Positions 7,836 to 14,723 of a stretch of 48,383 nt of DNA are shown one piece after another. The position numbers and the translations under genes were made by a program. The notes under the pieces are model-generated. The model ran no database searches. It was not told where the DNA came from and saw only the letters and a list, made by a program, of their open reading frames with translations. The stretch's first letter is position 1; each line of letters starts with the position of its first letter. This DNA is from a virus, in the IMG/VR virus record IMGVR_UViG_3300050821_008244, positions 1-48,383 of that record; one strand, written 5' to 3'.

Positions 7836-9748
7836 GCACCGCCCTCACATTCCAGATTGTCCAGGTCCCCTTGCCCAACTCGATCATAATCGATCGGCTT
7901 GATTTTGGCAATGGCACGTTGGTAATCAACCTCAGTAATCGGCTCTTTGGGAGCCTGTTTGAATCCGTGCCCGCTATAGAGCAAGAAGCTGATCGTCTTG
8001 ACCTTGGATAGGTTCTCTTTCAGCCAGTATTTCAGTTTCGGAATCTCTTCTTTCCGATAATAGACGGTCACAGAGACTGACTGGTCGCTCCAATGCTTCT
8101 GAGCCATGAGCACTGTGTCGAGCTGTCTCCATGTGTCCCAACCACCCTCGACCGTCGTCGCACCCGTTGGAGCAGCAACATAAAACGAAGCCACCACCGT
8201 TCGAGAATCGGCACTTCCGTCAAGTTCAAGTTTGGGTTCAACAGGGTGCCCCGCTTTCCGCAGATGGGGCACCAAGCGATCATTCGATGAGAACTGGACT
8301 CGTTGTATGTAAAAAGGACTGAGTGCGGCATGTATGCCTTCCTCCCCGTTGCAGTCAAGAACCTTCCCCATCGTTCCCGAGGGCTTCACTACTGTGTGGC
8401 GGACGCTGAGCGGTACGGACAACTCTTTTGAGTACCCGGCGTCTTCGTCGAGAATCGCCTTGTAGGCGGCGTCCAAGCTGTCTGAGTTGAACAGAGGACT
8501 CGACAGGCATCCGGTGATTCCTATACCCACTCGAAAGTTCTTCTTGATCACTCGGTCGCACACCTCGTGGTGATAGCGGTTGAGGCATACCCTCTTCGTG
8601 TACCGCATCATCAGGCGGCTCGCTTGCACGAATTCGTCCAGATTCTCGAAATTGCATAATGCCATTTCCGCCAGATTGCACGGTTCTCCGTTCTCAAGCG
8701 TCGCCTCAGCACAAGGATTGACGCCGATCGCAGGATCTTTCATCAGCTCGCCCATGCGTCCGTACTTCTGGATATTGGTACGATTGACTATGCCGTACGG
8801 CTCGCCTTGTTCATACGTCTTCCAGAAAGACGGGTGGAGATCTTCAGCGTCATCGCACACGACTGAGTAGTTCGCACGACCACGATGGGCTGGTACGATG
8901 CCGAGATCCCAACGCTTCGCCTTCAGATATTCCTTGTCCCAGCAGTCTCCGAGAATGATGATCGCCGAACGCCTGACGTTGCCACTTACGACCATATGCC
9001 CGATCGCAGTCATGAGATCAGCTGCGTCTATCGGTCTGACATGTTTTCCCCAGCGTACTTGAAGTATCTGATTGACCGTTTCGACATAGCCGACGAGCGG
9101 TATCGGACCACTGGAAATTCCACCGAACCCTTTGATTGGTTCCCCGGCTCCACGGAGACAGACCGTACTGTAAGTGAAGCTCTTCCCTGTTTCGAAGTAC
9201 GCTTCGAGTACTTTGCGGAGGAGTTCGCACCATCCTTCTCGGGAGTCTGGGACGATGAAATCCGCATCCCGTGTAGCACGGTGGACAATGTTAACGCCAG
9301 TCTTAACTTTTGGCAGTTTCGATGTAAATCTCGCTTCGACGGAGAACCCAACGCCGCCTCCAAGCATGAGCAGATCGCACGCAATGACATAGTTGTAGAT
9401 ATCATCGCCTGTGAGAAACCAGCAGTTGTTGAGAGCGACGCCGCCAACCGCCTTATGTGCTTGCGTGCCGCTAAACCAATACCCTCGTCCAGCAGGGCCT
9501 GCTTTTCTTTCCTTAGCGAATCGGATGAGCTGCTTGACTTCTTCTTCCGGGACATTGTGACCCTCCACGTTTCCGGCGATCGCTCGCTCGACTATCTGAT
9601 CCCAATTCTCGACATTTCCATCGGCGAGAGGTCGGGCATAGGTACGGGCGGCTACCACCCGGGCAAGGTTGCTCCATTCTTTCACAGGTCTTCCTTCCAA
9701 AAAGTGTGGCGTGCGTGGAGTGGCCATCTCTCCACGCACTTCGTCCAT
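7820..9748 (-). CDS. Adenosylcobalamin-dependent (class II) ribonucleoside-triphosphate reductase
   Basis: The 642-residue protein reduces ribonucleotides to deoxyribonucleotides for phage DNA synthesis. It follows the monomeric class II pattern. The first active-site Cys is in ALNNCWF (Cys109). The radical-site loop is NPCAEATLENGEPCN, with the thiyl Cys346, Glu348 and the partner Cys357. The C-terminal shuttle pair is CEGGACPIK (Cys634, Cys639). There is no separate small subunit or activase, which fits use of coenzyme B12. The start is uncertain: ATG at 9748 has no clear ribosome site, and a second in-frame ATG at 9727 follows GGAG very closely. Length is slightly below the usual 700 or so. 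Confidence 0.92.
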   Translation of the reverse strand: MDEVRGEMATPRTPHFLEGRPVKEWSNLARVVAARTYARPLADGNVENWDQIVERAIAGNVEGHNVPEEEVKQLIRFAKERKAGPAGRGYWFSGTQAHKAVGGVALNNCWFLTGDDIYNYVIACDLLMLGGGVGFSVEARFTSKLPKVKTGVNIVHRATRDADFIVPDSREGWCELLRKVLEAYFETGKSFTYSTVCLRGAGEPIKGFGGISSGPIPLVGYVETVNQILQVRWGKHVRPIDAADLMTAIGHMVVSGNVRRSAIIILGDCWDKEYLKAKRWDLGIVPAHRGRANYSVVCDDAEDLHPSFWKTYEQGEPYGIVNRTNIQKYGRMGELMKDPAIGVNPCAEATLENGEPCNLAEMALCNFENLDEFVQASRLMMRYTKRVCLNRYHHEVCDRVIKKNFRVGIGITGCLSSPLFNSDSLDAAYKAILDEDAGYSKELSVPLSVRHTVVKPSGTMGKVLDCNGEEGIHAALSPFYIQRVQFSSNDRLVPHLRKAGHPVEPKLELDGSADSRTVVASFYVAAPTGATTVEGGWDTWRQLDTVLMAQKHWSDQSVSVTVYYRKEEIPKLKYWLKENLSKVKTISFLLYSGHGFKQAPKEPITEVDYQRAIAKIKPIDYDRVGQGDLDNLECEGGACPIK

Positions 9749-9882
9749 CTGGACCCGCAGCCATCTTCTGCGGTGTTCCTGCGGTTTATCCGGAGAAGAC
9801 GTGCGATGTCCTTAGGCTCACTTCTCACGGACATCATGCAGTTAGGTCCCGGCCCTCGGGTGAGCTGAGGGTAGCCGCAAGC

Positions 9883-10332
9883 TTAGAAGCTGTATCCCGG
9901 TCCGCCATCTTTTGCACGCCAAGTGATCGCATTCCAACCGGCCTTGACGTAGTGAGAAACGTTGTCACTGTCGATGAGACGATGACTGTCGCCCTCAGGC
10001 TTCCTCTTGATATTCAGTTTGACAGGGAAAGTGATTGAGTAGGTCGATCCATCCGGGAAGTGGTACGTCCTGAATTCTTCATTGCTGATGTCGGTGAATG
10101 TCGGCACGTTCTCACTGACCTGCTTCGTGACGTCGCCAACCTGTTCCTTCTGACCTGCTTTTTTGGCCTCTTCGATGAGAACATCGAGTGCGGCTTTGGA
10201 CATTTGAACTGACGGCACGCCGTCTATCTCACAAAAAAATACATCAAGTAGGAACGGAGTTACACTGCCCTCAGGTACGAGAGGTGCTACTTCATGCGAT
10301 GGAACTTTGTCGCCAATCTGATCTGTTGCCAT
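9883..10332 (-). CDS. Hypothetical protein downstream of the tmRNA
   Basis: 149 residues with AGGAGG at ideal spacing before ATG 10332. The N-terminal part is acidic, the middle is helical (AALDVLIEEAKKAGQKEQVGD), and the C-terminal part is beta-like with a YHFPDGSTYSITFPVKLNI segment and a final WRAKDGGPGYSF. It lies directly after the tmRNA terminator, so it is either served by read-through or by a promoter I cannot see. No family recognised. Confidence 0.65.
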   Translation of the reverse strand: MATDQIGDKVPSHEVAPLVPEGSVTPFLLDVFFCEIDGVPSVQMSKAALDVLIEEAKKAGQKEQVGDVTKQVSENVPTFTDISNEEFRTYHFPDGSTYSITFPVKLNIKRKPEGDSHRLIDSDNVSHYVKAGWNAITWRAKDGGPGYSF

Positions 10333-10342
10333 GTTTCCTCCT

Positions 10343-10382
10343 AAAAATTAGGGGGCCGTTCTGTTGCTAGGTCGGCCCCTAA
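10343..10382 (-). terminator. Rho-independent terminator after the tmRNA
   Basis: On the minus strand TTAGGGGCCG (10382-10373) pairs with CGGCCCCCTAA (10358-10348) across a 14-base loop and is followed by five T. It closes the tmRNA transcript before the gene that starts at 10332. The stem may also belong to the 3' end of the tmRNA coding piece. Confidence 0.75.
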
Positions 10383-10400
10383 CCCCGCTACAGTAGGCCG

Positions 10401-10451
10401 TTAGGCCGCTGCAGCAAATGCCTTCGCTTTTGGCGTTGCATTTGTGTTTCC
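10401..10451 (-). other. tmRNA tag-peptide reading frame
   Basis: Within the coding piece an open frame ends with TAA at 10403-10401 and reads GNTNATPKAKAFAAAA before the stop. The resume codon is not certain: GGA at 10451 would give all 16 residues, AAC 15, and GCA at 10439 would give ATPKAKAFAAAA. The terminal Ala-Ala is the part known to be needed for recognition by ClpXP-type proteases. The usual LAA or VAA end is replaced by a run of four Ala, and the tag contains two Lys. Confidence 0.75.
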
Positions 10452-10529
10452 GTGTCCCGTCTCGGTGGGCCACAGCATTCCGGCATGTCCAACGTGCTCT
10501 CACATCCCCATCGAAACCATGACGCCCCC

Positions 10530-10622
10530 ATCAAAGCAGCACTTGCACAAATCTCCCATGGCATAGGTGCAATCTATCCACAGTTAGTTCCCGACAAGGG
10601 CGGGGTTTGATACGTGCTGCTT
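10530..10622 (-). other. Intervening segment of the permuted tmRNA precursor
   Basis: Between the CCA end of the acceptor piece and the GGGGGCG start of the coding piece lie 93 bases. Their ends are complementary over 10 bp: AAAGCAGCAC at 10623-10614 and GTGCTGCTTT at 10542-10533 on the minus strand. This helix extends the acceptor stem in the precursor, as is known for permuted tmRNA genes, and would be removed by host end-processing enzymes (RNase P at the 5' end of the coding piece and a 3' nuclease at CCA). Confidence 0.8.
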
Positions 10623-10856
10623 TGGTGGAGGCGGGCGGAATCGAACCGCCGTCTGGCAATGGATCACACGCCTTCATACATGCTTAATTTGATCGGGGCG
10701 TCTATTCCAGAGGTGACCTTCAGGCTCTAACGCCTGCGTCCGCCCCCAGCGACTTCCCCCGAACTTGGTCGATAAATGGTCCGTGTGTTATCTCCTCTTC
10801 AACACGGTAGACGAGCTTGGCCCTCGAGTGACATGGAGACTCGCTGTACAACCGGT

Positions 10857-10974
10857 GTGCTCGCAGTCATAGGCCATCCTATCAGAGACGCCTTGGGTAT
10901 TGGTTCTTTACTGATCCATTCTCGATCTGATAGGAAAGAGAACAGACGCTCGAAAACCGCACCGCTGCGAGCAC
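10857..10974 (-). ncRNA. Unidentified structured RNA element with two nested perfect stems
   Basis: In the gene-free stretch upstream of the tmRNA an outer 10-bp perfect stem (10974-10965 with 10866-10857, GTGCTCGCAG/CTGCGAGCAC) encloses an inner 9-bp perfect stem (10934-10926 with 10886-10878, CCTATCAGA/TCTGATAGG). The internal loop is 30 bases on one side and 11 on the other, and the apical loop is 39 bases. No open frame crosses it credibly. It matches no RNA family I recognise. Strand is assumed from the surrounding transcription; stems alone do not prove it. Confidence 0.6.
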
Positions 10975-10987
10975 AAGCTTTGTCTGG

Positions 10988-11026
10988 AAAAACCTGACCC
11001 TACCACCGAGGATCGAGTCAGGTTTT
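10988..11026 (-). terminator. Rho-independent terminator upstream of the RNA region
   Basis: AAAACCTGAC pairs with GTCAGGTTTT around an 18-19-base loop, and on the minus strand the stem runs into five T. It would stop messages from the protein-coding genes at 11089 and above, so the RNA element and tmRNA below it probably have their own promoter, which I could not identify with confidence. The stem is nearly symmetrical and could also work on the plus strand. Confidence 0.7.
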
Positions 11027-11088
11027 ACGTGGGTTTGGTTTAACCTTCCTAGCCCCCACAACCATGTTTTCCGCCAATCAACGGAAAC

Positions 11089-11559
11089 TTAGTCGTGCGA
11101 ATACTCTTCGGTACTCGTCCCTTTGGGAGTCACAGTAACCTCGATGTGGTCTCCAAAGATGGCCTCTAGATCAGCTTCGTCGAAGGTGCCAATGAACTCC
11201 CGGACCTCTTCGTACGTCAGATTCTGTTGTAACTGTTCTTCTGTGAGAAGTACAGGCACCGACTTGTCTCCGTTCCATGTGGTAGTGTAATGTTTGTTGT
11301 CCATCTCGAATTCACCGAACGTGAGAGTCGGGTAATTCCCATTGACACTGAATTCACAAACGTCGCCATCATTGAAATACGGCGTGTACTGCGTCCATGA
11401 AAAACTCGTCAGAGTCGGATTGTTCTTGAACAACACCTTCGACAACTTCGAGAACAACGTCTTGGCCTGCCCCTGCATCTTTGCACGCATCGCAGCCATC
11501 TGCTTTTTGTTCTGCTCGAGCAGCTTCTTATAAGCTGCCTTAGGATCAGTCTTTGCCAT
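11089..11559 (-). CDS. Conserved phage protein of unknown function
   Basis: 156 residues with AGGAGG before ATG 11559. A helical Lys-rich N-terminus (KKLLEQNKKQMAAMRAKM) is followed by a conserved-looking core, SFSWTQYTPYFNDGDVCEF, that I have seen in proteins of many unrelated phages, and an acidic C-terminal part (EEVREFIGTFDEADLEAIFG). Its function is not known. It overlaps the start of the next gene upstream by 14 bases. Confidence 0.75.
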   Translation of the reverse strand: MAKTDPKAAYKKLLEQNKKQMAAMRAKMQGQAKTLFSKLSKVLFKNNPTLTSFSWTQYTPYFNDGDVCEFSVNGNYPTLTFGEFEMDNKHYTTTWNGDKSVPVLLTEEQLQQNLTYEEVREFIGTFDEADLEAIFGDHIEVTVTPKGTSTEEYSHD

Positions 11560-11932
11560 TTTGTTTCCTCCTGTAGAGTCTGGCTGACGACGGAGGCACG
11601 CCCCTGCCGCTCACCATCCATTCTTTGACTTCCGTTTCCTGCAAATAGTCCTGCGGGGAAGGGATAAATTTGTTACCGAAGTCTTCCAAAACGTGCTGCT
11701 CGCCAATGTCCCTGACGCTCACCTGTCGGCCCGCACTGTTGGTGACTACGACGCCAAAAACACGTTCCAGTATCGTAGACAAAAACCACGTCGTGTGCGT
11801 CAGTGCTCGATGTCGGCTGTCCGCTATCGTGCCCTTTGAAGAATCCATGAGATTGTGGATCTCGATGTAGTCCTCAGGTCTACCGCCGTACTTGCGGGCG
11901 GACGAAAGGGCGTGAATCCACGGCTTAGCCAC
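11546..11932 (-). CDS. DUF6915-like protein
   Basis: 128 residues starting with GTG at 11932, which lies 5 bases after AGGAGG. An upstream GTG at 11938 overlaps that site and is less likely. The sequence PWIHALSSARKYGGRPEDYIEIH, then DSRHRALTHTTWF, then VRDIGEQHVLEDFG is the pattern of a small family annotated as DUF6915 in bacteria and phages. Several conserved His and Asp residues hint at metal binding. No function is established. Confidence 0.7.
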   Translation of the reverse strand: MAKPWIHALSSARKYGGRPEDYIEIHNLMDSSKGTIADSRHRALTHTTWFLSTILERVFGVVVTNSAGRQVSVRDIGEQHVLEDFGNKFIPSPQDYLQETEVKEWMVSGRGVPPSSARLYRRKQNGKD

Positions 11933-11941
11933 GGGCACCTC

Positions 11942-12133
11942 CTAATTTTTGCTACCACTCAGCAGTCGAGCTTCAATATACGCATCCACGTAGGACTTTG
12001 TCAAGCCTAATTTGCAGGCAATGTTGTTGGAGGCCCAAGTTCCCGGATTGTCTTTGATGTATGCGTCGACCGCTTCGATCTGACTGTCACTCAACTGTCC
12101 CAAAACTGCGTATTCCTCAGACGATGACTTCAT
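11942..12133 (-). CDS. Small possible helix-turn-helix protein
   Basis: 63 residues with GGAGG ahead of ATG 12133. The pattern QLSDSQIEAVDAYIKD followed by WASNNIACKLGLTKSYVDAYI resembles a short helix-turn-helix unit, so a DNA-binding regulator is possible. No family firmly recognised. It overlaps the gene upstream by 17 bases. Confidence 0.55.
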   Translation of the reverse strand: MKSSSEEYAVLGQLSDSQIEAVDAYIKDNPGTWASNNIACKLGLTKSYVDAYIEARLLSGSKN

Positions 12134-12578
12134 CGATGCCTCCTGTCAGCTGTTTGACTTCCCTACGTTCGAAAAAAAGAATTGGATTCGCTTCTTGTCT
12201 CACGAGGCTGACCATGTGCAGTGCCTCTCGGACAGGATCAGAACCCAGAGCCGCCTGCCATGCCACACGAGCCTCAGCGTTCAGATTGATAGGGAGGGTT
12301 ATCTGGACGTGAACATTGCCGCCCTTCGAAATCGTCGACTTGTAGGGCGTGACGACACGATGTCCGATTTCCTCAGACAGCATCTCGTCGAGGATGTTCT
12401 TCACACGATGGAAATCTGCCCAGTCCGGTACCGGAGTATCGAGATCGACCTGTAGAGTTCGGTTGTCTGCTATGACGACTTCCCATTCCTTGTCGAGACC
12501 GGCGTCGACCAGAATTTGCTGAGCATAGAGTGCGTGGTCCTTCTTAGGACCGCTGACACCTGAGACATCACTAGCCAT
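12117..12578 (-). CDS. Hypothetical protein
   Basis: 153 residues from ATG 12578, which follows GGAGG; an in-frame upstream start at 12632 lies inside the ligase gene and is unlikely. The protein has an alternating beta-alpha pattern (EWEVVIADNRTLQVDLDT, then HVQITLPINLNAEARVAWQ). The stretch DWADFHRVKNILDEML recalls short ferredoxin-like or Rossmann-type domains, but I do not recognise it. It overlaps the RNA ligase gene by 8 bases. Confidence 0.6.
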   Translation of the reverse strand: MASDVSGVSGPKKDHALYAQQILVDAGLDKEWEVVIADNRTLQVDLDTPVPDWADFHRVKNILDEMLSEEIGHRVVTPYKSTISKGGNVHVQITLPINLNAEARVAWQAALGSDPVREALHMVSLVRQEANPILFFERREVKQLTGGIDEVIV

Positions 12579-13674
12579 TGTCGGCCTCCAGAAATCGATT
12601 CGAAACAACCTTGAGCTTGATGTCATCTGCACTCGTCTTCCCTATACGTCGGATGACACAGCCTTCTCGCATATGTTTTGCCCCGGGGACTTTGCTTTCG
12701 CCGTCAGCTAGTTTGAGCATGCTCTGAGCGAACAGTCCCACATCTAGAACCGGAACGGTAGGAGCAAAACCTTCAGTGCCAGGCCATCTCCAGCTGCCGT
12801 TTTTCCAGACGTCGAATGCAAAGAACTGAACGTCCTCTTTGCTGTCGGAGCCGTAATTGAACCCTTTCTGGGTCGGCACGACTTCACCATAGAGAACCAC
12901 GCCAGGATTCTGCGTGCAAAATTCCTCGATTTCGGGTTGGTTTTTAACAGCCTGCCACCACACATTGTCGCCTTTCTGTTTCCACTGCTGGCGACTACCG
13001 GCGTAGAACACTCCGTCAACAAAGACGTAGCGAGCGTTGGACCCGTGAATCTTTTCGGTGACGTGTACGAGGTCGCCCTCTTTGATGAGACGCTTGTTGT
13101 TCTTCAATGCATCGACATCGTAGACGGGATAGTTGAACGCCACTTCGAGAGCAAGCGAACGGCCCGCACCCTTGATCCCCAGCTTAAAGAGAAAGAAAAA
13201 GAACCAACCCTTGAGAGTCTTAGGGTAACGACGATGCGGACGGTTCTTTAACGACACCTGATCGCTGGCCGTGCTCGCACGATCGAATTCTGGAACATAG
13301 TGTGTCACGCCGATCAATTCTGAAACATCTGTGCCCTCGGCGAACAGAATCTGATCATGAGGGACCACTTCATCGTAGGGCATCAGGAGGCCTTCACTGT
13401 ATTCCTTGCGAAGACGCTTCACGGTAATACGGCGACGTTTTTCTGGCACGGTGCCATCGATGCCGACGTGATCATTCCAGATGAAACGGAATGGCTCGGT
13501 CTGAGGGACCACGGAATCGGGCTGGATATACACAGCGATATCCCCGGTGTTGAAGTTGCCCTTACCGGTGACGCATTGGTAGCCGCCGACAAACGTTATT
13601 TCCAGCTTGTCGGCATTGGGGTGCGGCAAGACCTCGCCGATCCTGACCACGAGAGCTTTGTGAGTATCAGACAT
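12571..13674 (-). CDS. ATP-dependent RNA ligase (DRB0094/Rnl5-like)
   Basis: 367 residues. RNA ligases seal 3'-OH/5'-phosphate RNA breaks through an enzyme-AMP intermediate. The nucleotidyltransferase motifs are visible: motif I EKIHGSNAR with the adenylated Lys208, motif III in FFAFDVW, motif IV EGCVIR, and motif V KLKVVS near the C-terminus. The N-terminal about 130 residues (HPNADKLEITFVGGY) form the OB-like domain seen ahead of the ligase domain in the Deinococcus DRB0094 group. Start ATG 13674 follows GGAGGA. Likely roles are repair of RNAs cut by host defence nucleases. The nearby two-piece tmRNA is a tempting but unproven substrate. Confidence 0.85.
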   Translation of the reverse strand: MSDTHKALVVRIGEVLPHPNADKLEITFVGGYQCVTGKGNFNTGDIAVYIQPDSVVPQTEPFRFIWNDHVGIDGTVPEKRRRITVKRLRKEYSEGLLMPYDEVVPHDQILFAEGTDVSELIGVTHYVPEFDRASTASDQVSLKNRPHRRYPKTLKGWFFFFLFKLGIKGAGRSLALEVAFNYPVYDVDALKNNKRLIKEGDLVHVTEKIHGSNARYVFVDGVFYAGSRQQWKQKGDNVWWQAVKNQPEIEEFCTQNPGVVLYGEVVPTQKGFNYGSDSKEDVQFFAFDVWKNGSWRWPGTEGFAPTVPVLDVGLFAQSMLKLADGESKVPGAKHMREGCVIRRIGKTSADDIKLKVVSNRFLEADNG

Positions 13675-13906
13675 TGTAACGATCCTCCTCTAGAACTGAA
13701 GGCTCGGTCATAAGCCTCCTGAGTCTTTCCTTCGGCACGTCTTCCTCATCTTCCAGAACAAAATGATAGAAAGTTGCGTGTGCGTGCCAGCCGATCATGC
13801 AGCCGGTCAGGAACTTTCGTGTACGTGTTTTCGCATCGAATACTTCCACGATGCCTGCGAGGGCTAGTAGTCCGTGCACTAGCCCTTTGAGGTGTTTTTC
13901 TTTCAT
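13667..13906 (-). CDS. Small protein with a hydrophobic core, unknown function
   Basis: 79 residues. An amphipathic to hydrophobic segment (LVHGLLALAGIVEVF) is followed by GWHAHATFYHFVLEDEEDVP, rich in His. It may be membrane-associated. It overlaps both neighbours slightly and has no strong ribosome site of its own, so coupled translation is likely. Confidence 0.55.
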   Translation of the reverse strand: MKEKHLKGLVHGLLALAGIVEVFDAKTRTRKFLTGCMIGWHAHATFYHFVLEDEEDVPKERLRRLMTEPSVLEEDRYNV

Positions 13907-14631
13907 TGTCCAAAACTACGATTGAAGGTTGCCGTGCCGATCGTGCTGGAAAATCCACAGTCTTGAGTCATCGCTTCATCATCTTCTCTAGACCACGTCA
14001 CCTTTGCACCTGAAAGACCAGCTTCGAAAGCCAGCTTGAATTGTTGAGGAACATCGAAAGAGTTTTTGATGACCCCGTCCGAGTCTGTCATGAATTCATA
14101 CCACGCCTTCGAATTGATGGAAATTGCGTTGGTCGCCGGAATCTCAGACTCATCGAAGTAGACCTTCAATTTGACATCGAGGCCAGGATACTTCGGATCG
14201 AGAAAGAACAAGTGTCGGGTCGCTCCACCCTGCTTCTCACGAACAGTGCCGTCGTTGTTGAGTTCACCGGCCTTCTTTGCGGGCGAATATGCAGTCGATC
14301 CCTTGGAAACCAGAAAACCAATCATCCACCACGTCTCTTGGATAGACAGATCGACCGGATTGTTTCGGCCAAACACGCCCTGCTTTTTGCCCTCTTCGTA
14401 CGACAGATATTGCGAGGAAGAGTACTTTCCCTGAATCGAACGCACTGGACGAAGGTTGTCCGTGTGGAAAATGACCGGGCGAGTGTAGATGTCGAGTTGG
14501 ACACGGTAGTATTGTCCTCGATTGTGCACAATTGCACTCGGACTGGTCTCCGTGATTTCCCCCCGCTCACCTTTATAGGTCGTAGCCCCTACAACCCTAA
14601 CCTTGTCGCCGACCTTGTATGTAATTGACAT
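13903..14631 (-). CDS. Protein with N-terminal KOW/SH3-like domain
   Basis: From ATG 14631, which follows GAGGTGA, the protein has 242 residues; the longer frame up to 14718 crosses the hairpin at 14652-14673 and is rejected. Residues 1-50 (YKVGDKVRVVGATTYKGERGEI) look like a KOW or SH3-like barrel that binds nucleic acid. The remainder has no recognisable domain, with a WWMIGFLVSKG segment and a beta-rich end. It lies between the RNA ligase group and DNA polymerase, which fits a single-strand-binding or replication accessory role, by inference only. Confidence 0.6.
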   Translation of the reverse strand: MSITYKVGDKVRVVGATTYKGERGEITETSPSAIVHNRGQYYRVQLDIYTRPVIFHTDNLRPVRSIQGKYSSSQYLSYEEGKKQGVFGRNNPVDLSIQETWWMIGFLVSKGSTAYSPAKKAGELNNDGTVREKQGGATRHLFFLDPKYPGLDVKLKVYFDESEIPATNAISINSKAWYEFMTDSDGVIKNSFDVPQQFKLAFEAGLSGAKVTWSREDDEAMTQDCGFSSTIGTATFNRSFGQ

Positions 14632-14651
14632 AGTCACCTCCAGAAATTTGA

Positions 14652-14673
14652 GGGCCCTCATTGAGCCGGGCCC
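14652..14673 (-). terminator. GC-rich hairpin between polymerase and the KOW protein gene
   Basis: GGGCCC occurs twice (14652-14657 and 14668-14673), so the two can pair around a 10-base loop. On the minus strand it follows the polymerase gene but is trailed only by TCAAATTT, so it is a weak terminator or attenuator. On the plus strand it is trailed by TTTT, where no gene needs it. Confidence 0.45.
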
Positions 14674-14723
14674 TTTTAGCTCCAGACAAAGATTACCTCG
14701 ACTCCAAAAACCTGTCAAGCTCT

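Larger units (their letters stand above)
10383..10747 (-). ncRNA. ssrA: Circularly permuted (two-piece) tmRNA
   Basis: tmRNA rescues stalled ribosomes and adds a degradation tag. On the minus strand the 3' acceptor part comes first (10747-10623). It holds the conserved AAGCATGTA element (10685-10677), a 5-bp T arm with loop TTCGATT (10650-10634), acceptor strand CGCCTCC (10633-10627), discriminator A and CCA ending at 10623. The 5' part comes second, from 10529: acceptor strand GGGGGCG (10529-10523), then GGTTTCGATGGGGA, the D-loop signature. The two acceptor strands pair over 7 bp with one G-U. Long-range pairs ACATGC/GCATGT, CACG/CGTG and GGAT/ATCC rebuild helix 2 between the pieces. A tag frame ends in TAA at 10401. 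Exact mature 5' and 3' ends of the internal cut are not visible. Confidence 0.9.

Noticed and set aside
9513-9764. Frame overlapping the start of the reductase gene
   Set aside because: No ribosome site, and the overlap with a well-supported enzyme gene in another frame shows no recognisable protein.
10640-10760. Ordinary tRNA gene at the T-arm/CCA sequence
   Set aside because: No anticodon or D arm fits between the acceptor strands on the same piece; AAGCATGTA and the downstream GGTTTCGATGGGGA identify tmRNA instead.
10857-10974. RNase P RNA or B12 riboswitch
   Set aside because: The conserved GAGGAAAGUCC and ACAGNRA parts of RNase P RNA and the B12 box are not present.
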